Numbered from the stretch's first letter, positions 46,280 through 62,774 are shown. The stretch: DNA of 64,000 nucleotides from Microcebus murinus (GCF_040939455.1 NC_134126.1:2476375-2540374), one strand, 5' to 3'. The notes: a model not told the origin generated them from the letters alone. Numbers and translations: made by a program.

Positions 46280-49200
46280 ATCAGTGAAACCAATTTGCTG
46301 GTGAGTACATGTGGTGCTTATTTTTCCAATCTTGGGATACTTAACTTAGTTAAATGGCTTCCAGCTCTATCCAGGAAAATACAAGAGGTTCCATATCTCC
46401 ATTGTTTCTTATAGCTGAATAGTACTCCATGGTATACATATACCACATTTTATTAATCCACTCATGTACTGATGGACACTTGGGTTGTTCCAAATCTTTG
46501 CAATTGTGGATTCTGCTGCTATAAACATTCAAGAGCAGATATCTTTTTTATAGAATGTCTTTTGTTCTTTTGGATAGGTGCTCAGTATTGGGATTGCTGG
46601 ACCAAACAGTAGATCTACTTGTATCTCTTTAAGGTATCTCCATATTGCTTTCCACAGAGGATGCACTAGTTAGCAGTCTCACTAGCAGTGTATGAGTGTT
46701 CTTATATCTCCACATCCACACCAACATTTATTGTTTTGGGACTTCTTGATAAAGGCCATTCTCATTGGGGATAAGTGATATCTCATTGTGGTTTTTATTT
46801 GCATTTCTCTGATGATTAAAGATGTTGAGTATTTTTTCATCTTTTTTTTTTTTTACCATTATTCTGTATTCTTTTGAAAAGTTTCAGTTCATGTCCTTTC
46901 CCAGTTGTTGATAGGGTTGTTGATTTTTTCTTGCTGATTTTCCTAAGTTCTAAATAGAGTCTAGTTATCAGCCTTTTATCAGATGTGTGGCTTGCAAAAA
47001 TTTTCTCCCATTCTGTAGTTTGTCTGTTTGCTCTCCTTACAGTTTCTTTGGCTGTGCAGAAGCTTTTTAATTTGATGATATCCTATTATTTATTTTTGTT
47101 GATGCTGTGATTGCATTTTGGGTCTTCTTCATACATTCTTTGCCTAGGCCAATGTCTAGAAGAGTATTTCCAACATTTTCCTGTAGAATTCTAATAGTTT
47201 CACACCTTAGGTTTAAATCTGTTGTTACCCAGTGTGACTTGATTTTTGTGAGAGGTGAAAGGTGTGGATCCTGTTTCAGTCTTCTATGTGTGGCTATTCA
47301 GTTTTCCCAGCACCATTTATTGAATAAGGATTCTTTTCCCCAGTGTATGTTTTTGTCTGCTTTGTCAAAGATTAGTTGGCTATATGAGGATGGTTTTATA
47401 TCTGGGTTCTCTGTTCTATTCCACTGGTCAATATCCCTGTCCTTGTGCCAGTCCAAAGCTGTTTTAATTACTATAGCCTTGTTGTATAGTTTGAAGTCTG
47501 GTAAAGTTATACCTCCTATTTTGTTTTTATTGCCTAGGGTTGATTTTGCTACACGGGGGTCTTCTCTGGTTCTGTACAAAGTGTAAAATTATTTTTTCTC
47601 TATCTGTGAAAAATGATGATGGTATTTTAATAGGGATTGCTTTGAATCTGTAGGTCACTTTGGGTAGTATAGACATTTTAACAATGTTCAGTCTGCCGAC
47701 CCATGAGCATGGTTTGGTTTTCAACTGTTTACGACCTCTACTATTTCTTTCATCCATGTTTCATAGTTCTTATTGTAGGAGTCTTTTACTTCCTTAGTTA
47801 AATATATACCTACGTAGTTTATTTTCTTTGTTGCTGTTGTGAACTCTATTGAGTCTTTGATTTGGTTCTCAATTTGACTGTTATTGGCATATATCAATGA
47901 CTCTGATTTGTGTGTATTGATTTTGTATTCTGAGACTTTACTGAATGCATTTGTCAATTCCAGGAGTTTCTTGCTTGAATTCTTGGGGTTTTCTGGATAT
48001 AATGTCATGTCATCAGCAAAGAGTGAGAGTTTTATCTTTTCTGCCCCATTTGGATACCCTTAATTCCAATCTTTTGTCTGATTGCTATAGCAAGGACTTC
48101 CAGCACTGTGTTCAATAGAAGTGGAAATAGTAGGCAACCTTGCCTTGTTCCAGTTCTAAGTGGAATACTTTCAATTTTTCCCCATTCAGTATGATATTGG
48201 CTGTGGGTTTGTCATATATGGCTTGTGTCATTATTAGGTAAGCCCCATCTATGCCTATTTTTGTAAGCATTCTTATTATACAAGGGTGCTGAATTTTGTC
48301 AAATGCTTTTTCTGTGTCTATTGAGAGGATAATATGATCTTTGTTTTTGCTTCTGTTTATGTGGTGAATTACCTATATTAATTTGTATATGTTGAAAAAT
48401 CCCTGCATCTCTCGATGAAGCCCATTTGGTTGTGATGGATTACTTTCTTGATAAGCACTTGGATTCAGTCAGCTAGGATTTTGTTGAGAATATTTGCATC
48501 TATATTTATAAGGGATATTGGTCTTTTCTTTTCAACAATAAAAGTTTTCTTTTATTGTTGCATCCTTTCCTGGTTTTGATATCAGAGTTATATTGGCTTC
48601 ATGAAATGTGTCAGGGAGGATTCCATCCTTCTCAATGTTGTAGAATAATTTCTGCAGGATAGACAAGTTCTTTGTAGGTGCAGTGAAATTCGGGTATGAA
48701 ACCATCTGGTCTGAGACTTTTCTTTCTAGGAAGGTTTTTATTGCTGCTTCATTTTCAGTACTTGATATTGGTCTGTTCAGGAATTCTGTTTCTTTCTGAT
48801 CAAGCATAGGGAGGCTGTGTGTTTCTAAGAATTAGTCCATTTCCTCCACATTTTCCAGTTTGTGTGCATAAAGGTTTTTGTAGGATTCATAGATTGTATC
48901 TTGTATCTCCGTGGCATCAGTTGTAATTTCTCTTTTTTTTGTTCTTGAGGGAGCTTATTAGAGTTTTTTTATGTTCTGCTTTTCTTTTGTCTAGCCAAAG
49001 GCATGTCAATTTTTTTTTAAAGAACCAACTTTTTGTTTTACTAATCTTCCTTATAGTTTTCTTGTTGTCCATTTTGTTTAGTTCTGATTTGATTTTAATA
49101 ATTTTACTTCTTCTCCTAGGTTTGGGGTCAGTCTGCTCTTCTTTATCCAGCTCTTGGAGTTGATTCATTAGGTAGTCTATTTGTGATCTTTCTGTCTTTT

Positions 49201-49964
49201 GGATATAGCCATTTATAGATATAAACTTGCCTCTCAGGACTGCTTTAACTGTGTTTCCCAGATTTTGGTAAGTTGTGTTTCCTTTGTCATTTAGTTCAAA
49301 GAATATTTTGATTTCCATCTTTATTTCCTCATTTATGAAGTAATCCTTCAGGAGAAGGTTGTTTAGCTTCCACAACTTTGTGTAGAAATGAGAGTTTCTG
49401 TTAGGGTTCGTTTCTACTTTTATTCCACTGTGGTCTTAGAAGATACATGGTATAATTTCTATTTATTTGAAATTTTGTGAAACATGCTTTTTGTCCTAGG
49501 GTATGGTCAATCTTAGGGAATATCCCATGAGCTGAGGAGAAGAACATATATTCAGTAGCTTTTGGGTAGAATATTCAGTAAATGTCAGTCAGGCCCATTT
49601 GTTTTAGTTTTCTGTTTAATTCCTTTATTTATTTGTTAATTTTCTGTTTAGAGGATCTGTCCTGTGCAGTCAGTTTGGTGTTGAAGTCTCTTTCTATTAT
49701 GGTGTTTCTGTTTATCAATTTGTTTAAATCAAGTGGAGTTTGCTTTATGAATCTAGGTGCACCTAATTTGGGTGCATACATATTTAGAATTGTTATGTCT
49801 TCTTGTTGAACTGTACCCTTCACAATTATATAGTGTTATTATATATGTCTCTTGAGTGAGGAGTTCAAGCCCTTCACATTTATTGAGACAACTGATAGGT
49901 GTCGCAAATTTCTGTTAACCCTGTTGGGTTGAACTTTGTTGCTTTGTTTTCTCTCTTGAGCCAT
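46280..49964 (-). pseudogene. L1 copy C ORF2 remnant
   Basis: The family ATG is the CAT at 49962-49964. Readable pieces: 49823-49629 (endonuclease, MKGTVQQEDITILNMYAPKLG), 49375-48917 (linker, TKSWFFKKKLTCLW), 48807-48532 (start of RT), 48008-47721 and 47757-47527 (RT after the FADD region; the aspartates lie near 48010-48016), 47579-47298 (thumb, [22 protein letters not shown]), and 46532-46350 (end). Stops and frameshifts separate the pieces. Part of the endonuclease start appears deleted: sequence near 49835-49845 jumps from the KDKEGHY block to the region that precedes RHRLAEW. Confidence 0.88.
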
Positions 49965-50009
49965 TGTGGTATCTGATCTTTGATCTTCAGCTTTTGAGTG
50001 GTTTCACAT

Positions 50010-50993
50010 TTGTGAGTGTTTATTGTGATGATCTGTGTGTAACCCTGTTTTGAGTACTTCTTGGAGGGGTTGTCTTGGAGAATTTCTTCAGTTTTCACTT
50101 ATCTGATAATGTGTCTATTTCTCCTTCATATACAAAACTTAGTTTTTCAGGGTACAAGATTCTAGGCTGAGCATTATTCTGTTTCAGAAGAGTGAGAATG
50201 GGGCCCCAGTGTCTTGTTGCTTATAAGGTTTCAGTTGAGAAGTCTGGCATTATATGGATTGGCTTTCCTTTGTGTGTTAGTTGTTTCTTTCACCTTATAG
50301 CTGATAGAAGGACCTCTTTAGTGGATATTTTGGTCAGGGTGATGACTGCATGTCATGGTGTCTTCCTGTTTGCATTGAATCTCCCAGGGGTTCATTGAGC
50401 TTCTTGTACCTGGATATCTAGATTTTTAGTAAGGCTTTCAAATTTTTCCTCTATTATATCTTCAAATAGCTTATCTAACCCTTGGGTGTTTTCTTCTTCA
50501 TTCTCAGGAATGCTTATAACTCTCACGTTAGGCTTCTTCACATAATCCCACATTTCTTATAGGCTTTGCTCTTTTATTTCTCTGCTCTATCTCTGTGACT
50601 GACTTATTTAATTGGAAGGTGCTATCTTCAATCCCTGAGATTCTTTCTTCTGTTTGACCTACCCTGTTCTTGAAGCTTTCCACTGTTTTGTAGTTCTTTG
50701 AATAAATTCTTCATTTCCAGGAGTTCACTTTTATTTTTCTTTAATATTTAAATTTGTTTAGTGAATTTTACTTCTCAGTCCTGGACTTTTTTCTTGGTCT
50801 CTTTGTGTTGATTATCCATTTTTTCTTGCATATCATTGAGTTTTCTTACAATCCATGTTTGAAATTCTTCTGTCATTTTAGTGTTCTGAATTTGGTTAAT
50901 GTCCACTGCTAGATAGCTGCTGTTCCTCTTTGGAGGTGTGCTTTCCATTTAATTCTTCATACTTCCAGATTTCTTTCACTGATTCCTTCCCAT
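50010..50993 (-). pseudogene. L1 copy C ORF1 remnant
   Basis: The ATG matching the copy A start (sense ATGGGAAGGAATCAG) is at 50993. Coiled-coil, RRM and C-terminal blocks can be followed to about 50010, with several frameshifts and stops (for example a TGA near 50290 at a decayed CpG codon). The N-terminal part that copies D and E lack is present here, which shows that the loss is derived. Confidence 0.85.
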
Positions 50994-52538
50994 CTGGGTC
51001 AATTGTTGCTTCTTATCTTTAGATTTTCATTTGGATAATGACACACACTGTTTGGTCTCTGAGCCCATAGGTGGAGGTTTTGGGTGAGATTTGACCACAC
51101 AGTTTATGATGAGTCAGTAGATGCATAAAAGGGTGTGCAGAATGACCTCCCTGTCAGCAGGTAGTGCTTGCTGAGAGGAGCATATTGCATTCTTGTTTTT
51201 GGGTCCTGTATCTAATTCTTGTTCCTCTGGAGAGGCATTCTTGTGCCTCAGGTGGTGGTTGGGCCCTGGCCCTTCCAGGTGTATCCTTATTCCACCTCAG
51301 TGGGGGCAGGTCTGGGAGTGTCTGGGCAGAGCTGGGTTGGGCAAGCTTGCCTTCTAACTCCAAAAATGGTGTTAGCTGGGATGAAAGGTCTGTTCTCTGC
51401 TTCTGTGCAAAGCTGCCAAGTAGGGGCTGATATGGCCTCACTCAGATAAAAAGTCTGTGTGTGGGAATAGGGCTGTCTGAGACCTGCATTCTGGAGCAAG
51501 CCTTGCTCCTTTCCACCCTCCCCTATTCTACGGTTTCTCCTGGAGTCTCTGCCAACAGGTAGGACCTCAAGCCAGTGGATCTCCCCTGGCTGTGATGTGG
51601 GCTGGGAGTTTCCCTGCCCAGCATCATAGCCTGGCCTGGGTACATGGCCTTCCCATGTGAGGAGGGTTGTCACTCATGCACACTGTAGCTAGGACCCATT
51701 CTGATCTGCCCCTGAAGGCACACACACATCTCAGTATGCTCCTTAACAAATATCCCTTCTGTGCCCTGGGCCAATGTGTTTGAGACCTGGGTGTACAGGA
51801 TCTGGTCTGTAGGCCTATCTCTTGGGCCCCAGAGATCAATCTCTGACCCTGCCAGGGAAAGGAGTGCTGGTCTCAAGCATGGGGAGCCCAAGCTGTATCA
51901 ATGTCTGTCCACCTTGGGATTTGCCCCACTCTGCTGGAGTCACCAGACAACCAGCACCTGGGTAGACTGGTGGGTAGAGAGTCACAATCCAAGTGCCCCT
52001 CAGTTTGCCACCAAGCCCCAAAAGGAAAGGTCCTGTTGCCTGTGGATGCCTCTGTGTGATGGCTAAATTGTCTCTCTGGGCACTCTCAGGTAGAGAGGAG
52101 GGGGGGAGAATGAAGCAATATGGCTCCCAGTGCACAGACCCAAGCAATATGGCTTGGGTCTGTGCACTGGGAGGTGCCCGAGGGAGCTGGGAACCTGGTG
52201 CCCTGTCCTCAAGAGGCTCACTGCTCACTGGCAGCAGCTGTCTCTGTGCTGATGTTGGCAGGTCTCTCCAACTGCTCAGGAGCCCACCAGCAGTCCAAGA
52301 TGCAAGGGAGGGGAAATTTAATTGCTCCACCTACCCTTGTCACTGGTCTCCAACCACTTGGGGGCCTTTCTCCTTCCGGTTCTCCTCTGCAACTTCTTCC
52401 CATAGAGTCTCCTGTAGTTTCAGGTATCCTTCCTTCTGACCCTCATCCAATCTATGTTTGTCTGCTCTTTTTTTTTTTCTCACTTTCTTCTAAAACCTAT
52501 CTTTTTTACAGAGACACTCTGCTATCTTGAATTCTCCT
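50994..52538 (-). promoter_or_regulatory. L1 copy C 5' UTR
   Basis: GC-rich 5' UTR of about 1.5 kb, diverged from those of D and E but colinear (AGCCCAAGCT and CTGTGCCC blocks). Open stretches of 70-164 codons on both strands reflect composition, not genes. Confidence 0.8.
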
Positions 52539-52979
52539 AGTTTAATTTTTATATAAAAATATTTAGAGGGTATGGGCCTTTTCCTTTTATGTGGATGAAT
52601 TTTATCCTGCTGAAGTCAAGACTTACAGTGTGCCTATCACCAGAATAGTGTACATTGTATTGACAGGTAGATTTTATCCTTCCTCACTCCCCCACCCTTT
52701 TTCCTTTTCAGTTTCCAATGCCCATTACAGCTCCATATGACCATATATATGCTTAGTTTGGCTTCCACTTATAATTGAGAACATACGGTATATGCTTTTC
52801 CATTCCTGAGAAACTTCCCTTAGATAATGGTCTCCAATTCCATACAACTTGCTACAGAAGACATTATTTTATTCCTTTTTATGGATGAGTAGAACTCCAT
52901 GGTGTATGTATACTACATTCTCTTTACCCACACATCAATTGATGGGCGCTTAGGTTGGTTCCATATCTTTGCAATTGTG

Positions 52980-56960
<3,981 letters not shown>

Positions 56961-57820
56961 GTGTTACTGTTTTATAAGATCTGTAACCTTTAACTTTCAG
57001 TGTTTTTACACTATTGGGTATTAAACTGTTCTGTTCCATATATACAGCACTTTCAAGTATTTCCTGTAGGGCAGATTTAATTGGTTACAAATTTCTTTAC
57101 TGTTTGCTTGTCTGTGAAAGACTTTATTTCTCCTTCATTTATGAAACTTAATTTTGCAGGATACAAAATTCTTGGTTGGCAGTTATTTTCTTTAAGAAAA
57201 CTAAAATGGGGCCCCTATCCCTTCTGGCTTGAAATGTCCTTGCTGAGAGGTTGGCTCTTTGTTAGTTTAACGGATTTTCCTTTGTAAACTGTAGCTTTTA
57301 TGTTGCAGTTTGTAGGATTTTCTCCTTCACTTTGACTTTGATCAGCATGATGATTATGTGTCTTGGTTATGTCCTGTTTGCTATGAATCTTCCAGATGTT
57401 CTATGACCATCTTGTATCTGGATATTTAAATCTCTAGCAATAACAGGAATATTTTCCTCAACTTGTTCATAGAGGTTTTTTTTTTAATGATTTTTGTTTT
57501 TACTTCTTCTCCCTCATGAATATCTATGGTTCTTACATTAACTTGCTTTGCATAATTCCATATTTCTCTGAGTGATTATTCATTCTTCTTTATTCTTTTT
57601 ATGACATATTATACTCACAGGGTTACTTCAAAATCCATGTCCTTGATCAATGAAATTTTTTTGCTGCTTGGTCTAATTTGTTGTTAAAGATTTCTGCTAT
57701 CTTTTTGAAATTCTCTAACTTACTATTTGATTTATTTAAATTGTTCTCCAAAATTATCTTTCTCTTTAGTGAATTTTGTGAATCTCATTCTTGTCCTGAA
57801 TTATTTTTTGTTTTTTTTTT

Positions 57821-57866
57821 AGTTTTAATAAAACTGCATTTTATTTATAAATATGACAGTGATTAA
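57821..57866 (-). other. 3' transduced segment of L1 copy E
   Basis: 46 bp between two A tails in element sense. It holds AATAAA (TTTATT at 57840-57845) 19 bases before the outer A10 tail. The L1 transcript apparently read through its own weak signal and ended at this downstream signal; the extra sequence travelled with it. Confidence 0.75.
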
Positions 57867-58243
57867 TTTTTTCTTTTATTTTTTTATTTTGACATATTAT
57901 GGGGATACAGATTTTAAGGTTTCAATAAATGCCCATTTTCCCCCTTCCCCCACAAGTCTGAGTCTTCAGCATGACCATCCCCCAGATGGTGCACATCTCA
58001 CTCATTGTATATGTATATACCTTGCAGGGTAGATGTGTTTCCTGAAGACAGCATATACTTGGCCTATATTTTCTTATCCATTCAGCCAGCCTATGTCTCT
58101 TGAGTGGAGAGTTTAAGCCATTCACATTTATTGAGAGAACTGATAGGTAAGGTAGTTCATACTGTTGGGTTGGATGTTGTTGCTTTGATTTCTCTCTTGA
58201 GCCATTGTATTATCTGGCCTTTAATCTTTGGGTTTTGGTTGTT

Positions 58244-59180
58244 TTATATTTGTGAGTTTTTATTATGGTGTTCCATGTGTAACAGTGTTTTGAGTACTCC
58301 TTGTAGGTCTGGTCTTATCTTGGTGAATTCTCTGAGACTTTGCTTGTCTGAGAATGTCTTTATTTCTCCTTCATATATGAAGCTTAGTTTTGCAGGGAAT
58401 CGGATTCTAGGCTGGGCATTGTGTTGTTTCAGAAGAGTAAGAATGGGGCCCCAGTCTCTCCTTGCTTGTAAAGTCTCATTAGAGAAGTCTGGTGTTATTT
58501 GAATTGGCTTTCCCTTGTATGTCACTTGCTTCTTTCATCTTACAGCTCTTACAAGGGCCTCTTTAGTTGATATTTTGGTCAGTCTGATGACTGCATGTTG
58601 TGACGTCTTCTTGTTTGCACTGAATCTCCCAGGGGTCCTCTGAGCTTCTTGAACTTGCATATCGAGATTTTGAGCAAGGCTTGGGAAATTTTCCTCTATT
58701 ATATCTTCAAATAGCTTGTCCAACCTGTGAGTGTTGTCTTCTTCCCCTTCTGGTAACCCTATGACCCTCACGTTAGGTTTCTTCACATAATCCCACATCT
58801 CCTGTAGGCTTTGCTCTTTTCTCTTGTTTTTTTGCTCTATCTCTGTGACGGTTTTATTTAGTTGGAGGGTGTTATCTTCAAGCTCTGAGATTCTTTCTTC
58901 TGTTTGATCTACCCTGTTCTTGAGACATTCCACTGTGTTTTGTAGTTCCCTGTATTGATTCTTCATTTCCAGGAGTTCGGTTAAACTTTTCTTCATTATG
59001 TCTATTTCTTTAGTGAACTTTTGTTCTAGGTCCTGGAGGCTTTTTGTGGTTTATTTTTGTTGGTTATTGAGTTGTTGTTGCAGCTCGGTGAGTGTTCTTA
59101 TTATCCACATACGAAATTCCTCTTCTCTCATTTTGGTTGCCTGATTTGGGTTGGTGTCTGTTTCTAGGGGGCTGGTGCTC
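58244..59180 (-). pseudogene. L1 copy E ORF1, start codon deleted
   Basis: Open pieces 58996-58535 (153 codons, MKKSLTELLEMKNQYRELQ to EALVRAVR) and 58525-58244 (93 codons, MTYKGKPIQITPDFSNETLQ) lie in the same frame, separated by one TGA at about 58535. Coiled coil, RRM and C-terminal domain are thus readable. The N-terminus is lost by the same 222-bp deletion as in copy D (junction near 59193) and a TAA, also shared with D, lies near 59055. If translation began at the internal ATG at 58996, only a truncated coiled coil and part of the RRM would be made. Confidence 0.88.
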
Positions 59181-59192
59181 CTCTTTGTCTGT

Positions 59193-60455
59193 AGGTGGTG
59201 CTTGCTTGGAGGAATAGGCTATGCTGTTGTTTTTGTGTCCTCTTATCAGCTCTTGTTCTGGGCGGAGCTGGGTTGGGTAAGCCTGCCCTCAGGCACCACA
59301 AAATTCAGTTAGCAGGAGTCAAAGTTCTGTTCTCTGCTTCCAGGAAAAGCTGTCAGTGAGGAGCTGGAATGGTCTAGCTCAGCCAGAAAGTCTGTGTGTG
59401 GGGGTAGGGCTGTCTGAGACCCGCAGTCTGGAGCGGGCCTTGCTTCTTTCCACCCTCCCCAACTCTGCAGCTACTCCTCAGCCTCTGCCAGCAGGCCAGA
59501 TCTCATGCCACCAGGACTCCCTGGAATGTGATGCCGGCGGAGAGGTTCCCTGCGCAGGAACGCCACCTGGGCTGGGTGTAGGGCCTCTTTTTGGGAGGAA
59601 CATAGCCCTCTAGGATGCTGATCTGCCCCTGAAGGCACACACACCTCAGTAGGCTGTTCACGTATATCCCTTCTGTGCCCCGGACAATGCTAGACCTCAG
59701 TGCACGGGATCTGGTCTGCAGGTCCAACCGCTGGGTCCCAGAGTTCAATCTGTATCCCCACCAGGGAGAGGAGTTCCGATCCCAATGCACCCACAGGGAG
59801 CCCAAGCTGGGTCTATGCCTCTCAGCCTCTGAGTCGGCACCGTTCTCCTGGGAACACCGTGCCAGCAGCACCTGGGAGGGCTGGCGGGTAGGGAGCTCAC
59901 AGTCTGAGTTCCCCTGAGTCAGCTGTAGGGTCCCAAAAGGGAAGGTCCCATTCCCTGGAGGTGCCTCTGGCTGGTGGCTGTATTGTCTCTCTGGGCAGCC
60001 GCGGGTAGGGTCAGCGGAGGGGAGGAGTAGGCAATATGGTGCCTGCCGCGCGGCTCGGGTCTGTGCACATATAGATGCCCGAGGGAGTTGGGAGCCTGGT
60101 GCCGCGCCCACTACAGGCTCACTGCTAGCTGGTGGTGGCCGTCTCTGGGCTGGTGTCCGTAGGTCTCTCCACCCGCTGGGGAGCCCACCAGCAGTCCCAA
60201 ATGCAGGGGAGGGGAAACGGCAAATCCACCTACCCTTCCCGCTGGTCTCCGGGCTACTCCGGTGGTCTCAGCTTGGAGTTCTCCTCTGCACCCTCCTCCC
60301 GTGGAGTCTTCTCGGGTCTCAGGTACCCCTCCTTCCTGCTCTCGTCCACTGAATGCTTGTCTTCTTGCTTCTTTTTTCTAATTTCTGCTAGAATCTGTCT
60401 TTTCTGCAGAGACACTCTGGCTGTGTTTCTCGTCCGCCCTCTTGATCCACTTCCC
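59193..60455 (-). promoter_or_regulatory. L1 copy E 5' UTR
   Basis: GC-rich and very similar to the copy D 5' UTR. The YY1-type core is changed (GCCCTCTTG). The 202-codon open stretch at 59503-60111 on the sense strand has low-complexity composition and no homology that I recognise. Confidence 0.85.
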
Positions 60456-61920
60456 TATTTTTTGGTTTCTTTAACATAGTTTTCTATTATTTCCTTAATT
60501 ATATTCATCTTACTTGATATCCATAATTTGGATTCCATATCTACCATTTTCAACAATTTCCTTTGGTTTAAATTCATTGCTGGAGAGCTATTGTGATATT
60601 TTGGGGGTGTTGTGATGCCTTGATTTTTCATGTTTCCAGAGATTTTACACCTACTCCTTCTCATACTGGGCCTCTTCTCTAAGCTCCAAACAGACAACAG
60701 ATTGGTATACCTGTCTCTTCTGTTGGGACCTCTTTTGCTTGGTTAAGAGAGGGATGGGTCCCTCAATGACATGTGTGGGTCTTACAGTAGAAATTTGACC
60801 AGGCAGAAGAGAGGAGAATGAACTGTGAGCTCTTAAAATTGCCAGTCTGCTATGTCTTCCCCATTCTCATGTAGTTGCACAGACCCACTGTGCCAGGGCA
60901 GGCCCATGGTGCACTATGTGCATATGAGCTGGGGCTGTCCTGTGGGATGAGACATGTATACAGGACAAAGGAGGTCTGCAAAGCATGGCCCATGGGGCAT
61001 AGGGCATGTTTAGGGTGGAGTGGGCCCACTTGGCAATGTGGGTCCCAGGGACAGAGTGTGTCTGTGGGACATGATGCCTGCAAGTGATGAAGCAAGACCT
61101 CGGGGCCTGGTGCTTGGGGTACCAGCACAGGATGGCACAGATCCATGTCACATGGCCTTCCCAGATCCAAAGGCAGCAGTTATGTTGGCTTTCCCTCCAC
61201 TTAGAATCTGCCAGGTGGTGGCAGTGGTGGTCTAGCATCCCCAACTATGGGTAGTGGGTACTGAAGGTAATGGTGTGTGCTCCACCTGGGTCCACCAGGA
61301 AGTGTGCTTGAGTAGGAGCAGCCAGGTCACAGCAATAGGTGTTGAGTCTATGGTCTCCTGTTTTTCCCAGGTACTCTGACTGTAGTGGTGGGGGTGCATG
61401 TCATTTGTCCACTGGTGCATGAGTGCTGAGACTCCCCACTCTCTCCGTGCCCAGCAGAGGAAAGTTAATAGTTACAAATCTGACCCCTGAGAAGAAGTAG
61501 CACTTTTGGTTTCGGATGTCACAATGGTTCCAGCCCTAGAGGTTGCAAGCCAGCTGTGACTTCTCTTTAGAGCAATACAGCCATACAGCCTCCAGTCAGG
61601 TCTCTATCAGTCTGGAGGTCTACTGCAGTGGAGGGGCCTTCCTGCTGCTCTGGTTGTAATATTCTCAAGGGGATCATAGAACCTGGGATTTCTTTCCTCT
61701 GCCCTTTCCCCATGTGGGGGCGCCTTCCCTAAGTACCTCAGATTCTGCTAAGCAGGTCATCCCACTTTTCTCTTCTTCACTTCATTCCCACTTCCTCTCC
61801 ATGGATTCCCAGTGCTCTCATTTAATCAATCAAAAGGTGGATATCTGTTTGCATTTTCTGATCCTCTACAAAAGCAAACATGTGCAGGCCCCCTCTAGTC
61901 AGCCATCTTAACTCTGCACC
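60456..61920 (-). mobile_element. Old L1 F, 5' part (ORF1 start and 5' UTR)
   Basis: Continues L1 F after copy E. 60465-60700 is the N-terminal part of ORF1 (81 codons at 60697-60455, with MKNQGITTPPKYHNSSP and MESKLWISSKMNIIKEI). 60700-61920 is a GC-richer 5' UTR ending, in sense, AGAGTTAAGATGGCTGACTAGAGG, the start expected for an old primate L1. Confidence 0.88.
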
Positions 61921-62774
61921 TGAATTACTCAGTTTTAATGCTACATCTTATCTTTTTATTAAGCTTCAGTCTCAAATTTGTAAATTATTATAGGGTATCT
62001 GCATCTGGATGTGTTTTGGGATTTCAAATTTTAAATCCTATAAGATAGAGTTATATTAGAGATGAACTGGTAAAGCTCTATGCTTATCTCCAGGAATGTT
62101 AGAAAATCCACTACTGACCCTTGACTGAAATAGAGTGTGTACACTAATTACTTATCATATGCTGTTTCATAGTTGAAATGTCCCTGGAGGTATACAGGTA
62201 TAGCTTGTTTATTAATAATTTATACCTGATCTTACTGGTTAAGGTGCCTGGTTTGGCTACACTACCAAATGAGGCATAAAAGTCTTCACTGAAATCTTTT
62301 GCTGGAGCTCTCCTGAAACTGAGATATCTTGCACACCCCTAAGTATTTCATCTTTAGCTTAGGCTAAATATGAAACATTTTCTGTGTAATTAGGACCCTG
62401 GGGAGAAGTGTGTCATAGCGAATTACACCTTGATTTTTCCACACACATTATTTCTCCAGTTATACTCTAATTTTTATCTATGTAAAAAGCTTCCCAGAAG
62501 TATTCTATGTGGAGTGTTGTGAGTTCTTCCAATCATCTGATTCTGTGACTTTGCTGTGCACCCTATCCAAAATTATCTTACTGCCTCTTTCTCAAACTTT
62601 TTTTTTCCATAAAATCTTCTATTCTAATCACTAAGGTCATCATTCTTCCACTTATTGAGTCAGAATTCTCACATTCATTGTAGATTTTCCTCTCTTCCTT
62701 ATATCCACATTTAATAATTTACCACATTTCTTTCATTTTCATTATATCTTTATTTTTTTATTCTTAGTGATTAC
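61921..62774. other. No feature recognised
   Basis: AT-rich DNA between L1 F and the last L1. No coding signal. Confidence 0.45.

Larger units (their letters stand above)
46074..52538 (-). mobile_element. L1 copy C, full length, older
   Basis: Minus strand, about 6.46 kb: T-rich tail (46074-46090), 3' UTR, ORF2 (about 46280-49964), ORF1 (about 50010-50993), 5' UTR (50994-52538). The 5' end reads, in sense, GGAGAATTCAAGATAGCAGAG, a decayed form of the family start. It has more stops and indels than copies A and D, so it is older, and it keeps the ancestral ORF1 start and the ancestral ORF2 frame near 47165-47195. It abuts the 3' tail of L1 F at 52545, where it probably inserted. The target duplication is masked by T-rich flanks. 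Confidence 0.93.
57811..60455 (-). mobile_element. L1 copy E, internally deleted (ORF2 removed), with 3' transduction
   Basis: Minus strand, 2.6 kb. From its 3' end: T10 (57811-57820), 46 bp of non-L1 sequence (57821-57866), L1 T-rich tail (57867-57890), L1 3' UTR (57891 to about 58020), a junction, the first ~180 bp of ORF2 (58021-58205), ORF1 remnant (58244 to about 59180) and 5' UTR (about 59190-60455). Nearly all of ORF2 and part of the 3' UTR are missing. Target duplication TATTTTTTG lies at 57802-57810 and 60456-60464. It inserted into ORF1 of L1 F. The layout recalls HAL1 ('half-L1') elements, though here ORF1 is broken too. Confidence 0.9.

Noticed and set aside
51836..52330. 164-codon open frame as a gene
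   Set aside because: Within the 5' UTR of copy C; composition-driven, no domain.
58015..58025. ORF2 loss in copy E as a spliced intron
   Set aside because: In element sense the borders in intact copies are not GT...AG; only one or two G bases of microhomology are seen. Deletion or template switching fits better.
59503..60111. 202-codon open frame as a protein gene
   Set aside because: It lies in the 5' UTR of copy E, has repetitive Pro/Arg/Ser-rich composition, and is not preserved as one frame in copy D.
60850..61244. His/Cys/Pro-rich open frames (106 and 125 codons) as a novel protein
   Set aside because: They fall in the 5' UTR of L1 F; two overlapping frames on one strand and others on the opposite strand are all open, as expected from GC-rich non-coding sequence.
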